Shown here: positions 24,046-32,054 of the stretch, piece after piece
How positions within the stretch are numbered: position 1 is the stretch's first letter
Layout of the letters: each line of letters opens with the position of its first letter
Origin: an uncultured Candidatus Saccharibacteria bacterium
Lineage (GTDB): Bacteria > Patescibacteriota > Saccharimonadia > Saccharimonadales > Saccharimonadaceae
Direction of reading: 5' to 3'
NCBI GenBank assembly: GCA_946560015.1
Contig: CAMNUC010000006.1
Span: 1 to 32,938, forward strand
Length of the DNA stretch: 32,938 nt
The notes under the pieces: model-generated
Told to the model about the DNA's origin: nothing
The model's input: the letters and a program-made list of their open reading frames with translations, nothing else
Database searches by the model: none
Translations under genes and position numbers: made by a program

Positions 24046-25785
24046 ATGAATAAGGAAGTTATTTATCTGGAGCCAGAGGATGATATCACAGATATTTTGA
24101 CTAAGCTTCAGCAGGCTGAACAAAAAGTCGTGGCCCTCGTGCCACCCAAAAAAGCATCAATCTTGCGTAGTGCAGTAAATATGAAGCTAGTTGCACGCGT
24201 TGCTAAAGAATGCGAAAAAGTCGCTGTTATTGTTACCGCTGATCCAGCCATCGTAAAAATGGCTATGACCGCCAAAATCCCTGTCGCCAAGACTTTGCAG
24301 TCACGTCCAGTTGTCCCCAATGAAGAAAATCTCAAAAAAGCCGAAGCTTTGGAGGACGTCATAGACGAAGACATCCTAGAAGGGAAAAAGTCTGACAAAA
24401 AGTCAAAAAAATCGGACGAAGAAGCGGATATTAATAACGAAAAAAAGCCTGAAAACAACAAAAATGAAATTCAACTAGACGAAGATAGTCTCGAAGATGC
24501 TGAGGCTAAAGACAAAGCTAAGCAAAAGGCCAAGAAAAAAGCCCAAAAAGAAGCCGCCGAACAAAATTTCTTCCAAAAATATCGCAAATGGATTTTTGCT
24601 GGATCATTTGCGGCGGTTATTTTGGCGGTAATACTGGTCTGGGCTTTCGTATTTGCGCCTGCCGTCAAAATCACAGTTGCCATCAGCGGCACACCTAATA
24701 ACTTCTCTGAGAATGTTCGTTTTACTACTGATGTAAACGCCCAAAACCTTGAAGAAAACCTTCTCTTCGCCGAACAGATTACCTTAGATAAGAGCTACAA
24801 GACTGACCTCTCCGCCACTGGTGAGGAAGACCGTGGTGAAAAGGCCACTGGCCGTGTCACTGCCACTGTCAGCTTTCGCCCCTCTGAGTACATGGGGTAC
24901 GGCGGTTTCGGTATCACTATCGCTGTCGGAGAGCGCTTCAAGAATGAATCCAATGGTTTGACCTACATAGCTACTTCCTCTGACTCTAAAGGTTGGGATG
25001 GCGAGGAGGCGTCGATTAAATGCGATAATGGTACACTAGTATCTGGTTCCGGTTTTCGCCAAATGTGTCAATTCAGCATCTCTGTATCTGTAGAAGCCGA
25101 GCGTGGCGGTGAAGAGTATAATATTGGTGCCAATAGTAACTGGTCGCCGCTTAGCATTGGCAATGCCACCGTCACTAATGGTGGGCCAATTGCCGGCGGT
25201 ACTACCAAAATGGTTAAAGTAATCAGCGAAGACGACATCAATAAAGCCAAAGAAACCCTCCTAGCTGAGCATACTATTGAAGGCAAAGAAGATATCCTAA
25301 GCGATTTGGGTGATGATCTAATCGCAATTGAAGCTAGCTTTAAGGACGAAATTACTGAGGTCAAGACTTCCCCCGAGCAAGGTCAAGAAGTCAAAGACGG
25401 CGACAAACCCAGTGCGGATATAAAGATCACTTACAGTATCTATGTAGTCAAAAAATCTACCATTGAAGCCTACATTAATTCCAAGACTAATGTCGCCGAA
25501 GATCAAAAGATCTATTCTTATGGTGAGCCATATTTTGAACGCTTCACAGATATTGAGAACGAAGCTCGCCTCAAGAGTACTTACGAAACTGGCCCAACCG
25601 TCACTAAGGAAGACATCCTCGAAAAAGTCAAAGGTAAGAAAACTGGTCAAGTTTCTTCCATCCTTAAGTCAATCAATGGCGTCAGCTCAGTCAATATTGA
25701 AACTTCCTACTTCTGGGTATGGTCGGTACCCAACAATCCTAACAAAATTACAATTGAGCTAGTTGGGGAGGGTAGTCAAGAATGA
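24046..25785 (+). CDS. Single-pass membrane protein with large external domain
   Basis: A 579-residue protein of unknown function. The N-terminal about 90 residues form an alpha/beta domain (VVALVPPKKASILRSAVNMK, VAVIVTADP) resembling segments seen in Patescibacteria baseplate-J-like proteins; that resemblance is from memory and weak. A highly charged Lys/Glu/Asp-rich linker follows (about 95-172), then one membrane helix (182-204) and about 370 external residues, beta-rich with two close Cys (IKCDNG, RQMCQF). The start codon follows a -10 box by 8 nt and lacks a Shine-Dalgarno. It overlaps the RuvX-MltG gene by ATGA. Inference: an envelope protein working with the adjacent wall-active enzymes. 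Confidence 0.75.
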   Translation: MNKEVIYLEPEDDITDILTKLQQAEQKVVALVPPKKASILRSAVNMKLVARVAKECEKVAVIVTADPAIVKMAMTAKIPVAKTLQSRPVVPNEENLKKAEALEDVIDEDILEGKKSDKKSKKSDEEADINNEKKPENNKNEIQLDEDSLEDAEAKDKAKQKAKKKAQKEAAEQNFFQKYRKWIFAGSFAAVILAVILVWAFVFAPAVKITVAISGTPNNFSENVRFTTDVNAQNLEENLLFAEQITLDKSYKTDLSATGEEDRGEKATGRVTATVSFRPSEYMGYGGFGITIAVGERFKNESNGLTYIATSSDSKGWDGEEASIKCDNGTLVSGSGFRQMCQFSISVSVEAERGGEEYNIGANSNWSPLSIGNATVTNGGPIAGGTTKMVKVISEDDINKAKETLLAEHTIEGKEDILSDLGDDLIAIEASFKDEITEVKTSPEQGQEVKDGDKPSADIKITYSIYVVKKSTIEAYINSKTNVAEDQKIYSYGEPYFERFTDIENEARLKSTYETGPTVTKEDILEKVKGKKTGQVSSILKSINGVSSVNIETSYFWVWSVPNNPNKITIELVGEGSQE

Positions 25786-27344
25786 AATTAATTGCCCTTG
25801 ATGTTGGCAGTAAACGCATTGGCATTGCTAAAGCTGATTCTAGTGTTCGCATTGCCATTCCGTATAGCGCAGTCGAAGTCGATGGAACCGAATTTAAGAA
25901 AATCGCTTCGCTAGCTAGAGCCTGGGATATTAATAGTTTCGTGATTGGCTTACCGCGCAATTCTAAAGGCGAAGAAACTGAGCAAAGTAAATACGTTCGC
26001 AAGTTCGCCGCCCAGCTTAAACGCGAAATCGAAGGCGCCAAAGTCTGCTTCCAAGACGAATCACTCACTTCTGTAGAGGCTGAGAAGCGCCTCAAAAGTC
26101 GCAAAAAGGGCTACAAAAAAGGCGACATTGATTCTGAAGCGGCTGCTATTATTCTCCAAGATTTCTTAGAGCAAAAGACCGGCAAGCCGACCACACGCGC
26201 GGCGGCTGCCAAACACAAAAGCATCAAGGGCGCTAAAAAATCCAACCGTCTAGCAACTGTCATTATCGCAATTGTTGTACTCTTGGGTATTGCGGCGGCA
26301 GTCAGCTATGGCTATTATCGTTACAATCTGCGCTCAGTTGCGGGCGTCGATCTTGATTGTAGTGACAGCGGTAATGTTGTCGCCGATGAATGTGAAAAAA
26401 CCAAGTTTGTCGTCGAGAGCGGCTCCAGTGTAGATCTAATTGCCTCTAATCTTAAGGAGGCTGGACTCATTCGCGATCGCTTGGTTTTTCAGGTTTATGT
26501 TCGGCTCAATTCTGGGCACAAGTCTCTCAAGGCTGGAGAGTACAACCTTTCTAAGGCTATGTCCGTCGCGGAGATCACCGATTTACTTCTACAAGGGAGC
26601 GGTGGCAATGTTTTTGGTCTCACCATTTTACCTGGCGAGACCGTCATCCAGATCAAGAAAAAACTAGTTGATCTCGGCTATGACGCGGAGACAGTCAATG
26701 CTGCCTTTGCCAAAAGTTACACCGATGGCGAGTACAGCTGGATTTTTGAAGGCAAGCCTGAGAATACATCTCTAGAAGGTTACATATACGGCGAGACCTA
26801 CGAGTTTTATCGTGATGAAAATGTAGAAGCTATCATCGAACGTACGCTGGAAGAGATGGCACATGTTCTCAAAGAAAACGACCTCAAAGCCAAATTTGAA
26901 GCTCATGGGCTCAACCTCTATCAAGGGATCACACTTGCATCGATCGTCCAGCGTGAAGCTAACAGTAGCGAAGCCCAAGCCAAAGTCGCTCAGATTTTCT
27001 ACAACCGCTTGCGTGATAGTATCCCGCTCGGTAGTGATGTCACTGTCAAATATGCCGCCGAACTCGCCGCCGAAAACGGCGAAGTCTACGAGAGTAACGC
27101 CGAAGTATTAGGTATCGATTCTCCATACAACACGCGTAAATATCCCGGTTTACCTATCGGACCCATCTCTAACCCTGGGCTGAGTGCGCTTCTCGCCACT
27201 GCTGAGCCCGACGAATCTGCTAGTGAATACCTCTTCTTCTTGACAGGAGATGATGGTTTGATGTATTATAGTACTACAGATGCTGAGCATCAACAGAATA
27301 TTATAGACCATTGCCAACAGCTCTGTAACGTACCGCTATACTAA
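25782..27344 (+). CDS. RuvX (YqgF)-MltG fusion protein
   Basis: One continuous 520-residue frame joins two usually separate proteins. Residues 1-133 are a RuvX/YqgF RNase H-fold domain (MKLIALDVGSKRIGIA with Asp7, VIGLPRN, QDESLTS, GDIDSEAAAIILQ), associated with Holliday-junction resolution or 16S rRNA 5' maturation. A basic linker and membrane helix (about 157-178) lead to an external MltG domain, the lytic transglycosylase that terminates nascent glycan strands: LPGETV, LEGYIYGETYEF, ASIVQREANS with Glu392 in the place of the catalytic Glu, FYNRLRDSIPLGSDVTVKYA, and PYNTRKYPGLPIGPISNPG. The two genes are neighbours in many bacteria (yrrK/yrrL in Bacillus), so the fusion is plausible. It overlaps the upstream gene by ATGA. 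The first Glu of the usual IVEKE is Gln. Confidence 0.93.
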   Translation: MKLIALDVGSKRIGIAKADSSVRIAIPYSAVEVDGTEFKKIASLARAWDINSFVIGLPRNSKGEETEQSKYVRKFAAQLKREIEGAKVCFQDESLTSVEAEKRLKSRKKGYKKGDIDSEAAAIILQDFLEQKTGKPTTRAAAAKHKSIKGAKKSNRLATVIIAIVVLLGIAAAVSYGYYRYNLRSVAGVDLDCSDSGNVVADECEKTKFVVESGSSVDLIASNLKEAGLIRDRLVFQVYVRLNSGHKSLKAGEYNLSKAMSVAEITDLLLQGSGGNVFGLTILPGETVIQIKKKLVDLGYDAETVNAAFAKSYTDGEYSWIFEGKPENTSLEGYIYGETYEFYRDENVEAIIERTLEEMAHVLKENDLKAKFEAHGLNLYQGITLASIVQREANSSEAQAKVAQIFYNRLRDSIPLGSDVTVKYAAELAAENGEVYESNAEVLGIDSPYNTRKYPGLPIGPISNPGLSALLATAEPDESASEYLFFLTGDDGLMYYSTTDAEHQQNIIDHCQQLCNVPLY

Positions 27345-27410
27345 TAGCAAAGATATAAGGAGAATATTTCAGGGGGTGTAGCAGGAGTGGAGTCTACAGT
27401 TTACTAAATT

Positions 27411-28526
27411 ATGAGAAAAAAGGCTAAAAAATCAGGTTTTTTCAGCAAAATCGCTCGTGTAGTGCCGTATTTGGCGTCAGCAGCGCTGATTTTTGCGGTC
27501 GCGGTCTTTGGTTCTGAGGATAAAAGCGGTTTTGGTAACGCTAGCCTCAATATGAGTGCCATGGCTGCCAGCAATAGTGTCTCCGCCGATCAGCTTTCAG
27601 AGCTTTACGTTGTGGCTAGCTTGTCAAGCTCATTTAGCTTGGCTAGTACTGATTCGGTATCTAGTAACTATGTTGCAGCATCGGTTCTCAAAGAAATCAG
27701 CCAGACTAGTACCGACAAGATCGAAAAACCAGGCTATGTGGCTGTGACCTATTCGCCAGGCATTGAAACCTACATCGTTGCCGAGGGCGACACAATGGAA
27801 TCCATTGCTAGTAAGCTCTCCGCCGAATATCGTACCAATCTCACCACTGATCTTATCCGTTGGTCTAACGGTCTCAAGGGTACTGCTGTCTCAGTAGGGC
27901 AAGCCCTCTCCATTCCAAAAACAGCAGGAATTATTTACACAGTCAAATCTGGCGACACTCCAGAGTCTCTTGCTAGCCGCTATGGGGCACAAGCTGATCG
28001 CATCATCTCATATAACAATCTCGAAGAAACCGGTTTAGTCGATGGCATGTCAATTGTTCTGCCAGGTGGAACTTTGCCGCTCACCGAACGTCCAGAGTAT
28101 GTTCCAGTCTACAATTATTCATACTATGGCTCTACTTCTGATCGCCAAGATATGCGCGTCGTATATGAAGCCGTCACTAATGGCTACGGTAACCGCATGG
28201 CATGGGGTCAGTGTACCTACTACGCTTGGTGGTGGCGTGCAACCAGCCCTTATAGTCTGGGCGCCCTACCAGCTGCCTTGACTGGTGATGCTAAGTATTG
28301 GGCTAATAACGCTCGCGCTATCGGTATGCGTGTTGATCGTACTCCAGAAGTTGGCGCCGTCTTCCAGACTACAGCCGGCTGGTACGGTCATGTCGGTGTA
28401 GTCCTACGCATTCTTGATGATGGCTCTCTGGTCGTCCGCGAAATGAACTATGGCTACCGTGCCAATGTCATTACTGAATCTACCATTCCTGCTAACGTTG
28501 TCGGTAACTTCATGTACATTCACTAA
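27411..28526 (+). CDS. Secreted LysM-LysM-CHAP peptidoglycan hydrolase
   Basis: A 371-residue protein with a basic N-terminus and hydrophobic segment (about 17-34) for export. Two LysM peptidoglycan-binding repeats follow, 120-168 (YIVAEGDTMESIASKLS) and 175-217 (YTVKSGDTPESLASRYG), then a CHAP amidase/endopeptidase domain with Cys268 in WGQCTYYAWWW and His327 in WYGHVGVV. CHAP enzymes cut peptidoglycan cross-links or stem peptides. No good ribosome site precedes the ATG: AAGGAG at about 27358 is too far, and the 66-nt gap after MltG shows no other clear signal. It lies between MltG and obg. A role in daughter-cell separation, or in attacking a neighbour's wall, is inference. Confidence 0.92.
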   Translation: MRKKAKKSGFFSKIARVVPYLASAALIFAVAVFGSEDKSGFGNASLNMSAMAASNSVSADQLSELYVVASLSSSFSLASTDSVSSNYVAASVLKEISQTSTDKIEKPGYVAVTYSPGIETYIVAEGDTMESIASKLSAEYRTNLTTDLIRWSNGLKGTAVSVGQALSIPKTAGIIYTVKSGDTPESLASRYGAQADRIISYNNLEETGLVDGMSIVLPGGTLPLTERPEYVPVYNYSYYGSTSDRQDMRVVYEAVTNGYGNRMAWGQCTYYAWWWRATSPYSLGALPAALTGDAKYWANNARAIGMRVDRTPEVGAVFQTTAGWYGHVGVVLRILDDGSLVVREMNYGYRANVITESTIPANVVGNFMYIH

Positions 28527-28535
28527 GGCGACCCA

Positions 28536-29852
28536 ATGTTTGTTGACGTTGCAAAAGTCAAACTTCAAGCCGGCAAGGGCGGTGACGGGGCAGTATCGTT
28601 TCGGCACGAGATTTATATTCCTAAAGGTGGTCCAGATGGCGGTGACGGAGGTAAGGGTGGATCAGTTATCTTTAAGGCAGACAAAGACACTAACACTCTG
28701 TTAGATTTTCGTTATAACCCAGAACTCACCGCTGAAGATGGTAAAAAAGGTGCTGGCCAGCGCTCAGCTGGGCGATCTGGTAAAGATCTCATTGTTGAAG
28801 TGCCGATTGGTACGGTCGTCAAGCGTGACGATACGGTAATTGCTGATCTCACCTATGACCAGCAGGAAGCCATCATTGCCAAGGGTGGCGATGGTGGTTT
28901 TGGCAACGCGCATTTCAAATCCTCCACTCGCCAAGCCCCACTCATTGCTGAAGTCGGCGAGCCTGGCGAAGCTTTTGAAGCTGTACTTGAACTTAAGCTG
29001 CTTGCCGATGTTGGGCTAGTCGGTTTGCCAAATGCTGGCAAATCGACCTTTCTTAGCGTCGTCAGTAATGCCCGACCCGAAATCGCTAACTATCCCTTCA
29101 CTACGCTCACTCCGCAGCTCGGCGTTACCACTATCGACCACCAAGACATTTTGATTGCCGATATTCCCGGCCTCATTGAAGGTGCTGCTGAAGGTCGCGG
29201 TCTTGGGCACGACTTTTTACGCCATGTCGAGCGCACCGCAGTTTTATTACACCTTGTAGATGTCTACAGTGACGACGCCGGGGAAGCTTACCGCGTCATT
29301 CGCCATGAGCTTGAGAAGTACGGTGATCTAGGTAGCCGTCCTGAAATCGTTGCTCTCACCAAATGTGAAGGCGTGGATGACGAAATTATCGACATGCAAA
29401 AATCCAGTATCCTTGAGGCTAATCCTAAGGCTCATATTTTTGCCATTTCCGCGCAGTCTGGTATGGGCGTAAAAGATCTCCTGCGTGAGCTTATAAAAGT
29501 CAAGGCCACATCGCAAAGTAATAGTGAACCAAAAGTAACACACCCAGTATCCCAGAAGAAATCACCGGAGGTTACAGCCGAGGAAAAAGCCATTCCCGTC
29601 ATTACCCTCACTTCCGAGCAACTCAGTAAGGCCTGGAAAGTCGAGAAGCAAGCTGATAAGTATATTGTCACCGGCCCCAAAATTGAAAAATTTGCCCGTC
29701 GCACCGACCTTGGCAACTATGAATCTGTTAACCGTCTTCGTGACATCATGAAAAAAATGGGCATTCGCGCCGAGCTCACCTCCCAAGGCGCTCAGCCCGA
29801 ATCAATCATTTCTATTGCAGGTAAAGAGTTTACTCTCGTCGAAGATTGGTAA
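28536..29852 (+). CDS. obgE: Obg-family GTPase
   Basis: A ribosome-associated GTPase needed for large-subunit assembly and stress control. The complete 438-residue protein has the glycine-rich Obg fold (1-157, GKGGDGAVSFRHE, GGPDGGDGGKGGSV), the G domain with G1 GLPNAGKS (163-170), switch NYPFTTL, G3 DIPG (209-212), and a C-terminal OCT domain (about 360-438). Oddity: the guanine-specificity motif NKxD reads TKCE (275-278). A spacer rich in Ser, Pro and Lys links the G and OCT domains. It begins 9 nt after the LysM-CHAP gene with only a weak AAGG site and is probably co-transcribed with it. Confidence 0.97.
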   Translation: MFVDVAKVKLQAGKGGDGAVSFRHEIYIPKGGPDGGDGGKGGSVIFKADKDTNTLLDFRYNPELTAEDGKKGAGQRSAGRSGKDLIVEVPIGTVVKRDDTVIADLTYDQQEAIIAKGGDGGFGNAHFKSSTRQAPLIAEVGEPGEAFEAVLELKLLADVGLVGLPNAGKSTFLSVVSNARPEIANYPFTTLTPQLGVTTIDHQDILIADIPGLIEGAAEGRGLGHDFLRHVERTAVLLHLVDVYSDDAGEAYRVIRHELEKYGDLGSRPEIVALTKCEGVDDEIIDMQKSSILEANPKAHIFAISAQSGMGVKDLLRELIKVKATSQSNSEPKVTHPVSQKKSPEVTAEEKAIPVITLTSEQLSKAWKVEKQADKYIVTGPKIEKFARRTDLGNYESVNRLRDIMKKMGIRAELTSQGAQPESIISIAGKEFTLVEDW

Positions 29853-29954
29853 TCACTACATCCCAGAATGCTCTAGGCGATAGTCCACCCCTACTGATGG
29901 TCATAGAATAGCTACTACCCACACCCATTAAAGCCGTCAAATTACAAAATAAGC

Positions 29955-29983
29955 TTGACAATTTCGATAATCTGTGCTATTAT
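29955..29983 (+). promoter_or_regulatory. Strong extended -10 promoter of the 30057 gene
   Basis: TTGACA (29955-29960), 17-nt spacer ending CTGTGC, TATTAT (29978-29983). Same architecture as the promoters at 5961, 6854 and 14557-14585. The 100 nt between obg and this promoter show nothing recognisable. Confidence 0.85.
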
Positions 29984-29989
29984 GGAAAG

Positions 29990-30056
29990 ATAAAGGCATA
30001 AAACTCAAGCGCCTTAAGCACCTTTCGTTTCAAATTTTGTAAAAAGGAGTATCATT
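29990..30056 (+). promoter_or_regulatory. Leader with competing stems
   Basis: AAAGGC at 29992-29997 can pair with GCCTT (30011-30015, using AAGGC) or with CCTTT (30021-30025, using AAAGG), but not with both. A GGAG ribosome site (30046-30049) stands 7 nt before the ATG. Confidence 0.4.
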
Positions 30057-30884
30057 ATGTCTGAACATCTGAAAAAAATTACTACCCTCCAAGAAGCCGA
30101 ATGGTACCTATCCTACTATGGCGACCGGTTCGAGCTCCGCTCCGACGGTAAGATCAATGCCATTTGCGATGAACTGCCGCTGCGGTTCATCCTGCCGGGT
30201 GCGCTGCCCTATGATAGCAACGGCGATCTCTTTGCTCCTGGCGATACGACTGAGAACCTCCCGTCCGACCATCCTATCTATGCTCAGCTGGGCGTAGACC
30301 CGCTTTGCGAGGCCACCTTAGTGACTGGATGCTTCCATGCCCAAGGAGATGAGGTTAAGCTGGAGTTTGCTGACCCCAGCCAAGCTACTCATGTAGCTCT
30401 TGTCATCTGCTGGTATCCCGAGCGGAAGCCGACTGTCGATGATGTGAATCATCAGTTTGATGGACTGACGCCGGTCTGGTACCATCGCATTGACCGCGGA
30501 AGCGACATGATTGGACATGATATCTGGATCTTTTCTGGCAAGCCAGCTATGTTTGGCGGCGAGTTGACTCGGCTAACCATGGCTACTCAGAGGGAACTGG
30601 CTGCCGGGCGCGTCTTCTGTGAGCTTCACCCTAAAACCGCGCCGACGTATCGTGCGTACATGGAAGAGTTGGCTCAGCCGCTTTTGGACGGCTATAGCGA
30701 CTGGTTCTCCATCAAATTTGGTGATGAAGAAGTCGTTCTGGCAATCGTCAACAGCCAAAACGGTTCGTCCACCCAAATCGGACATTATCGGTACACCCTT
30801 CAGGGTGCACAGAACCTGGCTGCTACCGTTGACAGGCAGTATCGGCAAGTGCACAAGCTTAGCTCCAGCCAGCCGCAGAAGTAA
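30057..30884 (+). CDS. Unrecognised 275-residue protein, single-gene unit
   Basis: I do not recognise the family. It is a soluble, acidic, aromatic-rich protein with no signal peptide or membrane helix. Only four Cys are present, with no paired metal motif. It is predicted mixed alpha/beta with several short strands (FILPGALPY, HVALVICWYPE, VVLAIVNSQNG). The start is well supported by GGAG 7 nt upstream. Strong promoter, folded leader and terminator make it an independent, probably highly expressed unit, matching the orphan genes at 6087 and 6979, although no sequence similarity between the three proteins is obvious by eye. Codon use appears GC-richer than in flanking obg and trmD. Confidence 0.8.
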   Translation: MSEHLKKITTLQEAEWYLSYYGDRFELRSDGKINAICDELPLRFILPGALPYDSNGDLFAPGDTTENLPSDHPIYAQLGVDPLCEATLVTGCFHAQGDEVKLEFADPSQATHVALVICWYPERKPTVDDVNHQFDGLTPVWYHRIDRGSDMIGHDIWIFSGKPAMFGGELTRLTMATQRELAAGRVFCELHPKTAPTYRAYMEELAQPLLDGYSDWFSIKFGDEEVVLAIVNSQNGSSTQIGHYRYTLQGAQNLAATVDRQYRQVHKLSSSQPQK

Positions 30885-30959
30885 TAAGCGGCCAGGGAAC
30901 GAACTCAGCTAAGCAATACTCAAAGCCCATTTTAGGGACTATTTGCAAAATTCATTTCG

Positions 30960-30989
30960 CCCCAGCCAACAACGGCTGGGGTATTTTTT
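30960..30989 (+). terminator. Intrinsic terminator of the 30057 gene
   Basis: CCCCAGCC and GGCTGGGG form a perfect 8-bp stem with a 6-nt loop followed by TATTTTTT. Confidence 0.93.
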
Positions 30990-31022
30990 ACAACATTTGG
31001 CATAAAAAGTTGCTTAAAATCA

Positions 31023-31051
31023 TTGACGTTTTGCCAAGAGCGCGATACAAT
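31023..31051 (+). promoter_or_regulatory. Promoter of a structured RNA
   Basis: TTGACG (31023-31028), 17-nt spacer, TACAAT (31046-31051). It lies between the 30057 terminator and trmD, which has its own separate promoter, so its product is not simply trmD mRNA. Confidence 0.7.
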
Positions 31052-31057
31052 AAACAT

Positions 31058-31250
31058 AAGCTGGTACGCTCCAGGGGTTCCATTAGCTAAAGTCTAGTGG
31101 AGTGTGGAGATGAAACTAAAGACAAAAACAGCGGATTAAAACAAAAATTCATTTGTGCCCCATAGGGTGGGCGCGCATCAGCAGAAAACTGGTCTTGCAA
31201 AAGACCAGTTCCTTGTGTGGTGCAGTGTAAAGTCGGATCGTGTACGATTC
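31058..31250 (+). ncRNA. Candidate structured non-coding RNA
   Basis: About 190 nt follow the promoter with two strong folds and no convincing ORF. Fold 1 (31069-31109): outer CTCCA/TGGAG and inner CCATTAG/CTAGTGG; CTCCA could alternatively pair with a second TGGAG at 31098-31102. Fold 2 (31175-31223): outer GCATCA/TGGTGC and inner perfect 10-bp AACTGGTCTT/AAGACCAGTT capped by GCAA, a GNRA tetraloop. A small hairpin follows at about 31236-31248. It does not match the motifs I know for tmRNA, RNase P, SRP or 6S RNA. The 3' end is uncertain because no clear terminator is seen. It might instead be a decayed leader that lost its gene. Confidence 0.5.
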
Positions 31251-31293
31251 ACAAACAACCTATAATGCGCAGACCAAAAATAAATAACGCCCC

Positions 31294-31322
31294 TTGATAC
31301 TCAATAAATATCATGATATAAT
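31294..31322 (+). promoter_or_regulatory. trmD promoter, leaderless mRNA
   Basis: TTGATA (31294-31299), 17-nt spacer ending TGA, TATAAT (31317-31322). The ATG is 10 nt after the -10 box, leaving only 3-4 nt of leader and no ribosome site. Confidence 0.75.
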
Positions 31323-31332
31323 ATAAACAAGT

Positions 31333-32019
31333 ATGCCAAAAATCAAATTCACCATTATCACTCTATTCCCAGAGGCATTGAAGCCCTATCTGGATAGTTC
31401 TATGCTCTACAAAGCCCAGGATCGAGGAATTATCGATATAGAATACGTTAATCTTCGTGATTTTGGCATCGGCCCACATAAATCTGTTGATGACACGCCT
31501 TATGGAGGTGGCGACGGTATGCTGTTACGCTGTGAACCAGCTTTTGCGGCCATTGAAAGTGTTAAATCTCAGAATCCCAACGCTGAGGTGATTATCCCTA
31601 CACCGGTTGGCAAAGTTTGGAATCAAGCTCTAGCCAGGGAATTTGCAAATTCAGAGGGCGCTACGAGTGGCGATTTGAAGCACTATATCATCTTTTGTCC
31701 GCATTATGAGGGTTATGACGAGCGTATTCTTTCTATTGTTGATCACAAGATCTCTCTTGGCAACTATGTCCTCACTGGTGGGGAATTACCAGCGCTTATT
31801 TTAATCGATTCAATTACACGCTTATTGCCAGGGGTGCTCGGCGGCGAAACCTCCGCCGAGATTGAGAGCTTCTCCGATGGCGACAACCTAGAATACCCTC
31901 AATACACCAAACCTGCTGAGTTCCGCGACATGACGGTACCTGAGGTGCTGCTCTCTGGTCACCATGGCAAAGTCGCTGAGTGGCGTCGAGAACACAGTGG
32001 GCATCAGGGCAAAGCCTAA
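31333..32019 (+). CDS. trmD: tRNA (guanine-37-N1)-methyltransferase TrmD
   Basis: TrmD methylates G37 next to the anticodon using S-adenosylmethionine and so prevents +1 frameshifting. Complete at 228 residues. SPOUT trefoil-knot motifs are clear: TLFPEAL near the start, DDTPYGGGDGMLL, FCPHYEGYDERI, NYVLTGGELPALILIDSITRL (knot and cofactor site) and YTKPAEFRDMTVPEVLLSGHH in the C-terminal domain. It is transcribed alone from its own promoter, not within the common rpsP-rimM-trmD-rplS operon. No terminator is evident after the stop; the convergent gene begins 35 nt later. Confidence 0.98.
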   Translation: MPKIKFTIITLFPEALKPYLDSSMLYKAQDRGIIDIEYVNLRDFGIGPHKSVDDTPYGGGDGMLLRCEPAFAAIESVKSQNPNAEVIIPTPVGKVWNQALAREFANSEGATSGDLKHYIIFCPHYEGYDERILSIVDHKISLGNYVLTGGELPALILIDSITRLLPGVLGGETSAEIESFSDGDNLEYPQYTKPAEFRDMTVPEVLLSGHHGKVAEWRREHSGHQGKA

Positions 32020-32054
32020 GCTTAGAGCTTGGTTTCCCACACGACGCGCCTGGA

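Noticed and set aside
26935-26970. Possible loss of the MltG catalytic Glu (IVQRE instead of IVEKE)
   Set aside because: Counting along E. coli MltG from memory places the catalytic Glu218 at the second Glu of EKE, which is retained as Glu392; only the first Glu is changed.
31110-31265. Short frames inside the structured RNA (ATG at 31110, 9 codons; GTG at 31155, 35 codons)
   Set aside because: The first has GGAG directly touching the ATG, and the second has no ribosome site and spans the strongest hairpin; coding is unlikely, though not excluded.
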